Source: Cryptomeria japonica
Taxonomy: Eukaryota > Streptophyta > Pinopsida > Cupressales > Cupressaceae
Assembly: GCF_030272615.1 (NCBI RefSeq)
Contig: NC_081406.1
Span: 401,030,939 to 401,094,938, forward strand
DNA: 64,000 bases
Reading direction: 5' to 3'
Below are positions 44,135 to 55,029 of the stretch, in pieces; the first letter of the stretch is position 1; the number at the start of each line of letters is the position of its first letter. A program made the translations under genes and the position numbers. Under the pieces are notes generated by a model that worked only from the letters and a program-made list of their open reading frames with translations, made no database searches and was not told the origin of the DNA.

Positions 44135-45535
44135 TTGACGGATTCAAATATGGAGAGTTCTAGTTCCAAATGCAACAGGAAGGTCATTGAGGTTTCTGAG
44201 AGTGCCTCAAACAAGTCTAAAGGTGGAGAAAGTGCGCAGAAGCAGAAGTTAAATCAAGACATGATTGACCAAATGAGCTCACCAGGAGCCAAATCCCGAA
44301 GATCTAAGGCTAACTTGCCTATCCGTGACCAATTAGAAGATGATTTTGAGGAGATTGGTGATGTCTAGACCAGGGTTAGAGGCCACGAATTTTTCTTATA
44401 TCATTACTCATGAAGGAGCAAGCCGATCCCAATCTCAAACCCATGGACAATTAGATTGGGTAAACTAGTGGTCCCTAATGTCTTTGTAAATATTCGATTG
44501 ATGAAAACACTGGCTAGGGCTTATAATTACACGAAAAGATGTATCCATTTACAAAATGGTGATGCATTCATCCATCTTTTAGTAGCAACCATTCATGAGG
44601 TTTTTGGTCTACATTTCAAATCAGATGTGCCTCTGTCTTTTGAGAAACTGGAAGAAGAATATACAAAGATGGACACTCTATATAATGGGTGGAGTTTGGC
44701 CATACATAAGGATGAGAAAGGGAGTTGAGAGATGAAGATAGGCCCCCATTCGACATCACCATTTTTAGACAGTATGTGCGGTATACATATATGGCATGTG
44801 GTCAAGTGGGAGGAGTTGAGGTTCCAGATGTGGTTCGAGTTGGACCTTTGGTACTTGCTGGAGATATGCAAATGCATGAGCCAAGATAGTTTGATTATGA
44901 TGCCTACATTGTCGAAAAAAGGCATGAGGGTTTCTTAAGTCTTCAGAATATCCCCGACAAATCTTTTAAGTTTTATTCATTGTTGATGCATATTATCTTC
45001 TTTTATGGATAACCCAGGGGATTGTGGCCCAAAGAATTGAAGTTAAATATTAATGGTAAAGATAGGCAGCAGCAACCAGTGTAGTTGTGGGTATCATTAT
45101 GTGATTTTGGGTTCATGAGATCTCATTATGTCAAATTTTATGAGTTTTTTTGTTCAACCATTATACAGAGCTTTTGGGGTTCCTTGTGATGGATCATTTT
45201 CTGAAGGAATTAAAAGATTCCTTAGACCCCATGAACATGGAGATACAAGGGTGAATCATAATTGGGGTGCTTGGTATGTATGCCAAGACTTCACATATGT
45301 TAGGGTTTTTGGATTCGAAGGTGCTCCCTATGTGCTACCTAAGCCTACGCCAAAACGAATTGCTTACCTAGAGATTGTGAGACAAATGAGTGTCTCTAAA
45401 GCATATCATTTTGGGGGTGCCCACAAGCAAGTCTTTTTACTTAGGACTCTACATTTTGGTGAATTCACCATTTTATCCACAAAGGTGTATGAAGTTATTG
45501 ATAAGAGGTTAATACAAGATTATAATCTCTATTAG
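44135..45535 (+). pseudogene. G3 LTR-embedded ORF, first part (uncharacterised)
   Basis: The first ATG is at 44150, about 105 bp after a TATATATG at 44037. The N-terminal part is Ser/Lys-rich. Then LVVPNVFVNIRLMKTLARAY and YTKRCIHLQNGDAFIHLLVA (44459-44590), EVFGLHFKSDVPLSFEKLEE, FRQYVRYTYMACGQVGGVEV in another frame (about 44769-44828), and a well-kept stretch at 45128-45535 with PLYRAFGVPCDGSFSEGIKR, WGAWYVCQDFTYVRVFGFEG and PTPKRIAYLEIVRQM. Frame changes near 44730 and 45130 and stops at about 44366 and 44935 break it. I do not recognise a domain; it is not gag or pol. Confidence 0.6.
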
Positions 45536-46862
45536 CATGCCAATAAGAAAAAATTATGACCCAGAGGGCTATATACACCAGAGCAGAAAACAAAAAGAAT
45601 CTCGGTGATTATTTTCATGAGCATGTTGAAGCCTTGGATATCTTCAGAAATAATTAGCATGAAGAAGCCATGTGAATGTTTTAGGATTTAAATTAGAAAT
45701 TGGAAGAAAAAAGATAGAGACTGCAGGAGATGGATGAAGAAGAAGAAGCTGAAAGTGAATCAGAGATGCTTGGAAAGATGAAGGCATAGATTAATGCAGA
45801 AGTAGAAAGCATGACCCCTGAAAGGGGAAGGTAGCTTCTTGTAGAGGCAGGAATTATTCTCTTTCTAGGCTAGGATCTTAGTGCATCCTTTATTTTGGAT
45901 AGCCTATTGCATTCAGATAAGAAAGACTTCAAGTTGGACATTCAGGGCATGAATGACATTTTCAACAAATTAAGATATGATCCAGATGATGAGGCAATGT
46001 GTTTGTGGGCCCTCTATCCTCTGAATAAGAGGCCTAAGATTATAGATGTGGACAAGGCCTTCAGTCACATGATGAAGTTAAAGGTTGGTGAAGTGGATCC
46101 CATGGTCACAACGGATATGGGAATTGACATTTCCAAATTAAATAAGGCACAAATGAAGATGTTGGTAAGAGAGACAGGGAAATACAAGTCATTGTATGAG
46201 GAATGCTTGAGAAGTAAAGGCCAGCCTGTACCCCAAACAATAGATGAATCAAAACTAAAAAACAAGTTTGAGGAATTGCATAAAGAGAAAAAGAAGTTGA
46301 AGGAGAAAATGCAAAACATAAGGGCAGACACAACATGTGTCTTACTATCAAAGAGGTTTGAAAAGATAAATGGAGTTCTTGAAGACTTCTGGATAGTTTA
46401 CCAAAAGAATATGGATAATAGTTTATCACATAAGATACTTTCTGACAGATTACATATGCTCCTGGAGGATAAGAAGGCTGGTCAGATGGACAATGTAGTT
46501 ATTGAAAAAATTCAGAGGTTGATGAAAAAACATGAGAAGTTTGATGTAGCCTTGAAGGTTGAATATGATGATTGTCAGGAAATTATGCAGCACAGTATTT
46601 CAAAGGTGATGGATGAAGTAGGGCAGATTAAGGACAAGAATGTATGGATTACAGAATGTTAGTCATTACTTAATGCTTCCCTGGGTATTGCATAGGCTAA
46701 CACCTTGGACATGGCAGAGACAATAGACCAGTTGGAAATTTTATTGACAATAGAGATGGAAGTGTAGGATATCATCTTCAACTCCAACACTTACAAGGAT
46801 GAGGCCTACCTTCAGCATATTTAGAAATCTAGCTTGATCCTAGATGGCTAAAGTTAGCTTGT
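45536..46862 (+). pseudogene. G3 LTR-embedded ORF, second part (coiled coil, uncharacterised)
   Basis: A 255-codon open stretch at 45895-46662, preceded by a Glu/Lys-rich run with stops (45700-45890) and followed by a short tail after the stop at 46660-46662. GMNDIFNKLRYDPDDEAMCL and LYPLNKRPKIIDVDKAFSHM come first, then a long coiled coil (KNKFEELHKEKKKLKEKM and on to residue 250 or so). It probably belongs to the same protein as the part at 44135-45535. The function is unknown; the coiled coil points to self-association. Confidence 0.6.
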
Positions 46863-47894
46863 GTCAATTGTATTGTGTTTTGTAATATTGTTAGTTGTTA
46901 TGGCAGTTAGGGAGTTATTAGTTAAGTTTTTGTTAGTTTTTAGTTTGTACTAGTGAAAGGGTGTGTCCTTTAATTTGTGTCTTTTGAGTCACATATGTAT
47001 AGAGAGTCCTTTTTATGTAAGGGAGAGAGGATTAGAATTTACAAAGTTGCTATCTTTCAGAATGTTTTGTTGGGACTAGTAGTGTTATGTAAATCAAGTT
47101 TGTAGAAATGAAGTCATTTTGTGCAAGCAAGAATTTCATGAAGTACCTATGAATCTATAGCTTCTGTATATCTTTTTATTCCAAAATTAATATATAAGAT
47201 TTGATGTCTTTATCTTTAGATCATTTTATGTTACATGGTGTTGATGAATCAAGTTCTTTGGATAAATCTAATTAAGATTTTCTGCAGTGTGATATCACAT
47301 GTTGTTGTGCAAGAAACAAAATTGTTTTTGTTATTTTTGCAAGACATAATGAAACCATTGCAGTGATAGCATTGCATATTTATGAGTTTTTCAAACTATC
47401 TCCAAAGTTAATTACAAATATCCATCTACTAAGTAACATGCAAATTGTCAGATAAGGCACTCATCTATCATTAGTTTTTGTGAGTAAATTTCATGTGCAT
47501 AAGGTCCTCATCAGAGAAACATACTTCTTATTCCTATCAGTATTGTATTTTCATAATTACTTAAGGTTCCAACAACATTCTTTCATAAGCATTCATTCAC
47601 TATTAATTACATTCAATTTTTCAGATTAAAGTAAAGTTGAAAGCACATAATAAAGCACAGTTGCAGGAAACATTTTGCCATTCTTGAAAATAGCTAATGT
47701 GATAAGATTAAGTTCACTATAAAGAAGTCTCTTTGTGCTTCGGAGATTAAGGTATACCTAGGTCTAGTGGAGCCTAAAGTGCAGAGGAATTTGGTCTTCG
47801 ACCATTCATGTTCGTTGGCCAAGGCTGATTGAGAAATCAGTAAGAGATTTGGCAAAGCTCTAAGATTTCCAATTTGTGGTTTTGGGATCCAACA
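46863..47894 (+). other. G3 LTR 3' part, non-coding
   Basis: AT-rich sequence without a believable ORF. GTGTGTCCTTTAATTTGTGT near 46961 and TATGTATAGAGAGTCC near 46993 look like promoter or leader sequence of plant gypsy LTRs, so transcription may start here rather than near 44040. I cannot decide between the two. Confidence 0.45.
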
Positions 47895-47896
47895 AA

Positions 47897-47916
47897 TTGG
47901 TGACTCTGCTAGGGAG
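47897..47916 (+). other. G3 primer-binding-like site
   Basis: TTGGTGACTCTGCTAGGGAG, two bases after the inferred LTR end. The TTGGYGACTC form resembles primer sites of Tat/Ogre-type gypsy elements; I cannot assign the tRNA with certainty. Confidence 0.6.
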
Positions 47917-48037
47917 TTATCATAGGAAGTGTTTAGAATCTTTGGTGGTTTGTTTCAGACTCTGCTGGAGGAAGGATCCTAGAAGATTAATTAAAAATAT
48001 TGTTTCTCTTAGGAGGTGGCGACTCTACATCTAGTAC

Positions 48038-49748
48038 ATGAATAATGACTGGTATTTTGAGAAAGTAAGAGAGACCCCTAGGAATTTATCAATAAGATTA
48101 ATGAAGGGGAGAAGGTCTCTACACAAGGGACAAGATAATTTTGTTCAGTTGAGTCCAAAAAGGAGATACAAAGAAAAGAAATCAGCACCAAGTAAGGCAT
48201 CTGGGGCTTATAAGAATTTACCTAGTAGAGAGGGTTGTTCTTCATCTGGTTATAAAGTTTATAAAAATATGGAGGAAAATCCTTTCTATACCTTAAATAT
48301 AAAAGATAATAAGGACAGCCATGATGAAACCCTAACTACTAAGGAACAAGAGGAAAGGCAGTGGGATCCAGTCATACTTAAAATGGCTGACTTAAATGGA
48401 GATGAATCCAAAATGGCAAAGGCTCTTAAGAGACAACCAATGGATATTGTAGAAGATCGGATTAAAAAGAGATACCATTCAAAGCCCTAAGACAAATAGG
48501 GTTGAAGGAGAGAAAGGAAGAGGTGAGGAAAGTAGACCAGCAACCCCTAGGTATAGTCCCCCTCACATGAGAAACATTGAACAACCATTTAGGATCTTTA
48601 ATAATCCATTGTCTAATGTTTTGGATAATAATTATGAAAAAGGGGATGAATGAAAAAATATACCCTACACTGAGAATAACAGCTAGTATAATAATAGACA
48701 ATACAATAATCATAATGGTGAAAGAAGAACTAGCAGTGGGGAAATTATTGGTAACTAGAATAATAGAGATAGGACCAACAATGTAGGTAATAATAGAGGT
48801 AACAATGGTAATAATGGAAATTATGGTAATAATGGAAATTGTGGTAACAATGGTAATGGAAATAATGGAAATGGAAATAACAACAATCAAAATGGTGGTG
48901 GAGGTAAAAATGGAAACAATTGTAATAATGGAGGTAATGGAAAGTATCAAAATAACAACTATGGGTGTAGACCACCTATGACCATTGAATGGTATAAACA
49001 GTTGGATTTCAGTGGGATAGTTGGATATCTGAATCAAATTTCAAGTGATTTAAGGTCAGCCATCCCTAAGTTCACAGGCAATGGAATGGATTCTGCAAAG
49101 CAACATGTAATAAATGTAAAAAATACCATTGAAGAGTTTCAAATCTCTTATGAAGATGTTTTTATGAAATTGTTTGTTCAATCTCTAACAGAGGATGCGG
49201 GTGAATTGTATAGAAATCTTCCTGACAGATGTATCGATAGCTGGCAAGAGTTTGTGACACAATTCTTGGAAGAATTTGGAGACCATAATGATACTTCATT
49301 TGCATCTCATGAGTTGACAAGCATAAAGAAAAATCAAAATGAATCAGTCTTTGAATTTAATAAAAGGTTTAGTAAAGTACTTAATAGAATACCAAGGGAT
49401 ATTAGACCTGTTGATTCATTTTTGATTGACTTTTATTTGAGTGCTTTTGATAGAAAAACTCACTGTGAGATTTTATCTCATAGGCCTATCACCTTGCAAC
49501 AAGCATTTAAGATGGCCACTACCATTGAAAATAATAGAAAAGCTACTAGGAGAATTGGCAAGAGAGATGATGCAAAATTACATAATCCCAGAGCTACAAA
49601 GAAGGATGAGCTTAGCCAAATAATGGGCATGCTGAAAGATATGAAGGGTAAGAAAAATCATAATAAAAATCTGCCTCCATGTAGAAGCAGCAAGCCTATG
49701 AATTACAATAGGCCAAGATTGCATGACATGCCATATAACACAAACTAG
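48038..49748 (+). pseudogene. G3 gag
   Basis: The N-terminal part (48038-48490) is basic and ends at a stop with a frame change. 48675-48970 is a low-complexity Asn/Gly tract coded by AATGGTAAT-type repeats. The retrotransposon gag core is open from 48978: IPKFTGNGMDSAKQHVINVK, YEDVFMKLFVQSLTEDAGEL, SWQEFVTQFLEEFGDHND, SIKKNQNESVFEFNKRFSKV and RPITLQQAFKMATTIE, the usual gypsy gag order. It ends at 49748 in a basic linker. Confidence 0.85.
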
Positions 49749-50947
49749 AAAGATGGTAAGCTAGTGTGCCAATCCGAACAAAGAAACTCCTAATCCATGG
49801 AAGAAAGTAAACAATTTTGTGGAGGAGTATCCATGGTGTGGAGTCTGCAATTTACCCCATATTGCAGAACAATGTATGATTGATCAAGGTTTTGTAGAAG
49901 AAAAGGACCATGAGGATGAGTATGAGCCCACAGTGAATGTACTTTCATTAGATCAATTTTGTGGTAGGGATGAGGATTCATCCGAGGAGGAACAGTCATC
50001 ATATGTACAATGGAGGAGGGAGAGCCAGTAGTATAATGTACAACAAGTTTTCACTGATGATGGATGATGTGGACACCCCAACCCTGAGGAGATTGTTCCA
50101 TGATGAAGAGTCAGTGCATTCTTTGAGAAATTTAACAAATGAAGAAAAGAAAGCTTATACTGTGGCAGCAGTAGCACAGGTAAAAAGTAATTATCAGCTA
50201 AGGAACAGAGCAATGAACCCAGAGCAAGGTAAGCCATCTGGGATATTTGCAAAGATTCCTAAAGCTAGTGGAGACAAAGATAGCATCATCGAGAAGGAAA
50301 AGGAAGGTAAAACAGAAAAGGTCAAACAAATAGAACCTCCTAAATTCACAAAGCCAATTGAAAGGAGGCAAATTAGTAAGACAATTTTGAATTGTGGATC
50401 ATTTATGTCTCAAGCTTTATCGCAGGTGAAAGTATCTTTGTCGTTGCTCGAAGTAATGAAATTTCTTGATTACAAAAATGAAATAATCAAGATTTTATCT
50501 AACGTTGGTGGAGTTAATAAAGAGGATCATAGGCCAAAAGTTGAAGATCCACCTATTGTCTATTTGGGAAGTTCTATCACTAAGAATCTCACTCAGGTTG
50601 ATCCTTTTTATTTAACCTTGTTGATTAACAATAAAATGGTTAAGAATTGTATAATAGATTCAGGTGTAGCTGTGAACATAATGCTAGAAGATGTCATGAA
50701 GGAACTTGGGATGCATGTAGACACTCCCTATGGGAAATGTTTTTCTATGGATAATAGATCAGTCCCAGTTTTTGGAATTATGAAGAATGTGAATTTTCGA
50801 TTTCTAGCATGTCCAGATGCATCATATAAAATAGACATCATAGTTGTTCGAGTGCCTCCAAATTATGGGATGTTACTATCAAGGCAATGGTCAAATTTGG
50901 TAGGGGGCCATGTTCAGCTAGATCTATATATGAAACCATCCCAGTAA
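49749..50947 (+). pseudogene. G3 gag zinc finger and protease
   Basis: A zinc-finger-like EEYPWCGVCNLPHIAEQC lies at 49822-49876, followed by an acidic stretch, then a frame change near 50000. The second ORF (to 50947) has a Lys/Glu-rich linker and the protease: LTQVDPFYLTLLINNKMV, NCIIDSGVAVNIMLEDVM (Asp-Ser-Gly intact, about 50644-50697), KELGMHVDTPYGKCF and YGMLLSRQWSNLVGGHVQ. This matches G1 at 8600-8950 segment by segment. A stop ends it at 50945-50947. Confidence 0.85.
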
Positions 50948-51077
50948 AAGGGGCAAATGTAAGGATTGTTAGAGAGCTGAGATCATTCTACCTGATAGAA
51001 GAAGTTGATTCAAATGAGACAACATGTTTTCTCTAATCAGATATAGATAACTTTTAGGTAAGTATTTCTAAACCCAT

Positions 51078-51591
51078 TCAATGCAAAACTAATAAGCTTG
51101 AAAATACTATTGAAGCACATGAGGATAAAATTTGGAAAATGTACTTTGATGGTGCTTGTAGTAAAGAAGGAAATGGAGCTGGTGTGGTTTTTATTTCTCC
51201 TAATGAGAAATTATTCAAATATTCTTTCTTGTTAGCCTTTGAATGTATAAACAATGTTGTTGAGTATGAAGCACTCTTGTTAGGTCTTAGAATAGCAAAT
51301 GAACATGGTATCAAACTACTAACAGTTTATGGTGATTCAGAGTTAGTTGTATCTCAAGTAAGAGAAAAGATTGCTACTAAAAATGTAAGGCTTCAAAATT
51401 ACAGAAACGAGGTGTGGGCTATTGAATTTTTTGATGCATTTTATATAATGTGGATTGAAATATCTAACAATATTTTAGCTGATTTTATGGCTAACTTAGC
51501 AGTTAAACATAATGATATTCCTTTTGATGACATTACCCAAGTTGAGATAAAAACTAGACCTGTAGTACTAGATAACATAAATAACTGGTAG
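51078..51591 (+). CDS. G3 archaeal-type RNase H (intact domain)
   Basis: Second RNase H, lying between protease and RT. All four catalytic acids are readable: KMYFDGACSKEGNGAGVVF (Asp), NNVVEYEALLLGLRIANEHG (Glu), VYGDSELVVSQV (Asp) and NNILADFMANLAVKH (Asp), open without a stop from 51139 to the TAG at 51589. This DEDD arrangement is that of archaeal-type RNase H known in Tat-clade gypsy elements, where from memory it usually lies between gypsy RNase H and integrase. G1 and G2 have it in the same place as G3. Confidence 0.85.
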
Positions 51592-53300
51592 ATATTTAAT
51601 GATGATAGGGATATTTTGAAGTTCTTATTTTGTGAAGATCAGTATGAGAGCCAACACTTGGATTGGAATGCTTATATGGAAGAGGAGAATAGTAAAGAGT
51701 CTTTATTTGGAAAAGACATTCTACAACTTAAAACAAACAAGATTCCAAAAGGGTTGGTGGAACTAGAGAGGATTTTTGACAATAAAGATATGGCAAATTT
51801 CAAACCCAACACTGGAAGTTGTGAAGAAGTGGAGAAAATAAACTTGGGAAGTGAAAAAAATACTAGAGAAGTTTACATTGGGAAGAAGGTTACACCAAAA
51901 ATTAGAACTACATTGATCAATCTGTTAAGAAAATACATACATGTTTTTGCTTGGTCATATGATGACCTTAAGGCATACAGAGAGGATTTGTTCCAGCATG
52001 AAATCCCACTGAAGCTAGATGCAAAACCATTTAGGCAGAAGAAAAGACCTATAAATCCCACATTGGCTCCCAAAATGAAGGAGGAGTTGATGAAGATGAG
52101 GAATGGAGGGATTATAGAGCCTATAAGGCATTCCACATGGGTGTCAAACTTGGTGCCTACTAGAAAGAAGAATGGTGATATCAGATTATGTGTAGACTTT
52201 AGAAACTTAAATATATCATTTTTAAAAGATAATTATACCTTGCTTAACATGGAAGCTTTGTTGTAGAAGGTAACAGGAAATGATCTACTCTCTATGATAG
52301 ATGGGTTCTCTGGTTACAATCAAGTAAAGGTCAAGGAATCAGAAAAATACAAAACAACTTTCACTACACCATGGGACACATATGTGTATGCCAGGATGTC
52401 ATTTGGACTTACCAATGTTGGAGATACTTTTGAAAGGTCCATGGATATATCCTTTGAAGGCCTCATTGATTTCATTCTAGTTGTATACCAGGATGATTTG
52501 ACAACATACTCCAAGGAAGTAGAGAACCACTGCAATGATCTAGAAAATATTTTTTATCAAAGCACTAGAATATGGCATTTCTCTAAATCCAAAGAAGTGT
52601 CACTTTGGAGTCACTAAAGGTAAATTGCTAGGTCATTTTGTATCTAAAGACGGAGTAAGGATTGACCCTGAGAGAATTGCAGCCATTAATAAAATTTAGA
52701 TTCCTAAAACAGTCAAAGCCATTCAATCATTCTTTGGACAAATTAATTTTGTGAGAAGATTTATGTCAAATTTTTTTGAGCTTATAAAACCTATTGCAAA
52801 AATGTTGAAAAAGGGGGCAAAGATAAAATGGAATAATGAAGCAATTGAGTCTTTTGTGAACATTAAAAGGGCCATCAAGGAAGTATGTGTACTTAAATCT
52901 CCTAATTTCTCTAAACCTTTTCAAGTATTTTCTTTTGCTTCATTTCATACTATTGTTGTGGTTATGTTACAAAAGAATGATGAAGGTCATGAACAACCAG
53001 TAGAATTCTTTAGCAAAACACTACATGATGAGTTAAAGTATGATATAAATGAGAAACAAGCATATGCCCTAGTAAAAGCTGTAAAAAATTTTAGACCATA
53101 TTTAGTGGGAGCTAATGTCATTGCCTATGTTCCTAATGTAGTATTCAAGGATATTTTCAGGCAGACTAAAACTACTGGGAGAAGATGCAGGTGGATCAAT
53201 TAGATCCAGGAGTTCAACATTGACATCTAGATTACTAAATTGGTAAGAGGTCAAGGTTTGGCTAAACTGATGACAAAATCAAATTTAGAAGCAACACAGA
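51592..53300 (+). pseudogene. G3 reverse transcriptase and gypsy RNase H (broken)
   Basis: A spacer (FGKDILQLKTNKIPKGLVEL) comes first, then RT: FRQKKRPINPTLAPKMKEEL, TWVSNLVPTRKKNGDIRLC, VDFRNLN, a stop at 52264-52266, MIDGFSGYNQVKVKESEKYK, YARMSFGLTNVGDTFERSM and VVYQDDLTTYSK (catalytic Asp-Asp kept). The frame is lost near 52570. Thumb sequence (KGKLLGHFVSKDGVRIDPER in another frame) follows. RNase H is at 52910-53160: PFQVFSFASFHTIVVVMLQK, EQPVEFFSKTLHDE and NEKQAYALVKAVKNFRPYL. Stops at about 52699, 53201 and 53230 follow. Confidence 0.87.
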
Positions 53301-54603
53301 TAAATCAGGTAGAAATAGAGGAGGCTCAAATAAACATTGAAATATGTCCTTGGTATAAAAATATTGTCTATTATTTAAAACACATGAAGTTTCTAGAGGA
53401 TTTAAATGATAGTCATAAAAGAACACTTAAGCTTCAAGCATCCAGGTATGTATTTCTTAAGGGTAATTTATATTGGAGAAATAGGGATGACATCCTTTTA
53501 TTTTGTTTAGATGTTCATCAAGAACAATATGTTTTAAAGGAATTGCATGAAGGTGTGGGGGTTAATTTTCAGCAAATACTATAGCTCATAAAATACTTAA
53601 TTCCAATTATTATTGGCCACAAGTCTTTAAGGATTGTCATACTTACGTTAGAAAATGTGAGGCTTGCCAAAAAATTTCAAAAAAGCTTAAATATAATGGA
53701 GCTCTTCCACTTAGACCCATGCAAACTAAAGAACCTTTTCAAATGCGAGGTATTAATTTCATAGGTGAAATTGCAAATAAGTCCAGTGGAGGGTACAAAT
53801 GGATTTTGGTAGCCACTGATTACTTTTTTAAATGGGTAGAGGCAATTCCTATAAGGCAGGCTACAAGTAAGGTAGTGAAAAAGTTTCTTTTGGAAAATAT
53901 CTTGACAAGATTTGGGGTACCCCACAAGTTTGTTGTAGATAATGGGATGTGTTTTAGATCCAAAGAATTTGCTGATTTTTTTGAAAGTTATGGAATCACT
54001 TTGTCATATTCATCACCTTATAATGCCCAAGGGAATGGACAAGAAGAATCTAGTAACAAAAACTTGTTGAAGATCATTAAAAGGATGTTAGGTGACAATA
54101 AAAGGGCATGGGACTCAAAGTTGAATCTGGCAGTGTGGACAAATAGGATAACAATCAAGAAGCCCACAAGGTTTTCTCCTTATCAGCTTGTTTATGGCAA
54201 AGAAGCAAGGTTTCCTTTGAACAACTTGATCCCAGTGTATAGATTTATTTCAGAGGAATATTTAGAAGAAGTTGATTTCATGGAAGACAGGCTGGTCCAA
54301 TTGGTTGAATTGGATGAATACAAAAGAGAGGCTTAGGAAAAAAATATACAGAGGAAGAAAATGGTGAAGGCAATGCATGACAAGAAATCCCATGACAAAA
54401 ATTTCAAAGAAGGAGAGTGGGTGCTCAAGTGGAATGCAAAAGACGAGGACAAGGGAAAGAACAAAAAGTTTGAAGCACTTTGGCTAGGACCATTCATCAT
54501 CTTGGAAAAGGGAGGAGAAAATTCATATTTCTTGCAGAACATGGATGGTGAAATTCAGGAGTTTCCAGTACATGCTCAGTATCTCAAGCATTTTTTCTCG
54601 TAG
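53301..54603 (+). pseudogene. G3 integrase (two stops)
   Basis: The HHCC zinc region starts at LKELHEG (about 53540), is hit by a stop at 53582, and continues with CHTYVRKCEACQKISKKLKY. In the core, FIGEIANKSSGGYKWILVAT then DYF gives the first Asp, KFVVDNGMCFRSKEFADFFE the second, and YNAQGNGQEESSNKNLLKII the Glu. The C-terminal part has ISEEYLEEVDFMEDRLVQL, a stop at 54334-54336, and FKEGEWVLKWNAKDEDKGKN and WLGPFIILEKGGENSYFL, the GPY/F-type end of gypsy integrases. It ends at 54601-54603. Among the gypsy integrases here it is the best kept. Confidence 0.9.
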
Positions 54604-54742
54604 GGAGCAGGGAGTATTCTTGTACTATAGTAGTGTAGTTTTCCTTTGTTATTTGTTTCTGTTTATTTATGGTCTAATTTCCAGAGATAGCTAAGATCTT
54701 GCTATGTCCCTAAAAAGGAATTACATCCCCAGAAAGAGCCAT
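54604..54742 (+). other. G3 3' UTR and purine tract
   Basis: Short non-coding stretch. AGAAAGAG at 54731-54738 is the likely polypurine tract, four bases before the LTR start. Confidence 0.6.
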
Positions 54743-55029
54743 TGTTAGCACATATTTTTGCAAAAATATTTTGTGTTATCTATTGATGTTTTATATGTAT
54801 ACTTTCATCATAAGAGCATTTACTATTGGATTGCATGTGTAGGAGATATGTTGTTGTATTAGAGAAATCCAATTGTAACCTGAATCTACATGTTCAAGTA
54901 TCACCTGGGCATATCAAGGGATGGCATTAAGTATGGTGACATTTTGATAACCTTCATCATGAAAATTTTTGCATTGCAAGAGCACATTTTAGTGTTCATC
55001 ACAGAAGCAGGGTCATGAGTGCATTCAGA
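54743..55029 (+). repeat. G3 3' LTR, first 287 bp
   Basis: TGTTAGCACATATTTTTGC onward, aligned with 42436-42720 with few changes. It stops at GTGCATTCAGA where the C8 LTR begins; the left copy continues ATTCAAAAATG. Confidence 0.9.

Larger units (their letters stand above)
42436..47894 (+). repeat. G3 probable 5' LTR, about 5.5 kb
   Basis: The left end is fixed by alignment with the 3' LTR. The right end is inferred: GATCCAACA at 47886-47894 ends in CA and is followed by a primer-binding-like TTGGTGACTCTGCTAGGGAG. No earlier primer-like site is seen. Only 287 bp of the 3' LTR survive in the window, so the full length cannot be checked here. Very long LTRs are known in Ogre/Tat-type gypsy elements. 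Confidence 0.55.
42436..55029 (+). mobile_element. G3: Ty3/gypsy element with probable giant LTR, 3' LTR cut by C8
   Basis: Long 5' terminal region with its own ORFs, a primer-binding-like site at 47897, gag, protease, archaeal-type RNase H, RT, RNase H, integrase, a purine tract and the start of the 3' LTR at 54743. The first 285 bp or so of both ends (42436 and 54743) align closely: TGGTAGCACATATTTTTG and TGTTAGCACATATTTTTG, through the GTCATGAGTGCATTC end. Of the gypsy elements here it is the best preserved, with only a handful of stops in pol. Confidence 0.87.

Noticed and set aside
48462-49037. Long minus-strand ORF rich in Ile, Thr and Ser that looks like a membrane protein
   Set aside because: It is the antisense shadow of the AATGGT repeat in G3 gag; the composition follows from the repeat.
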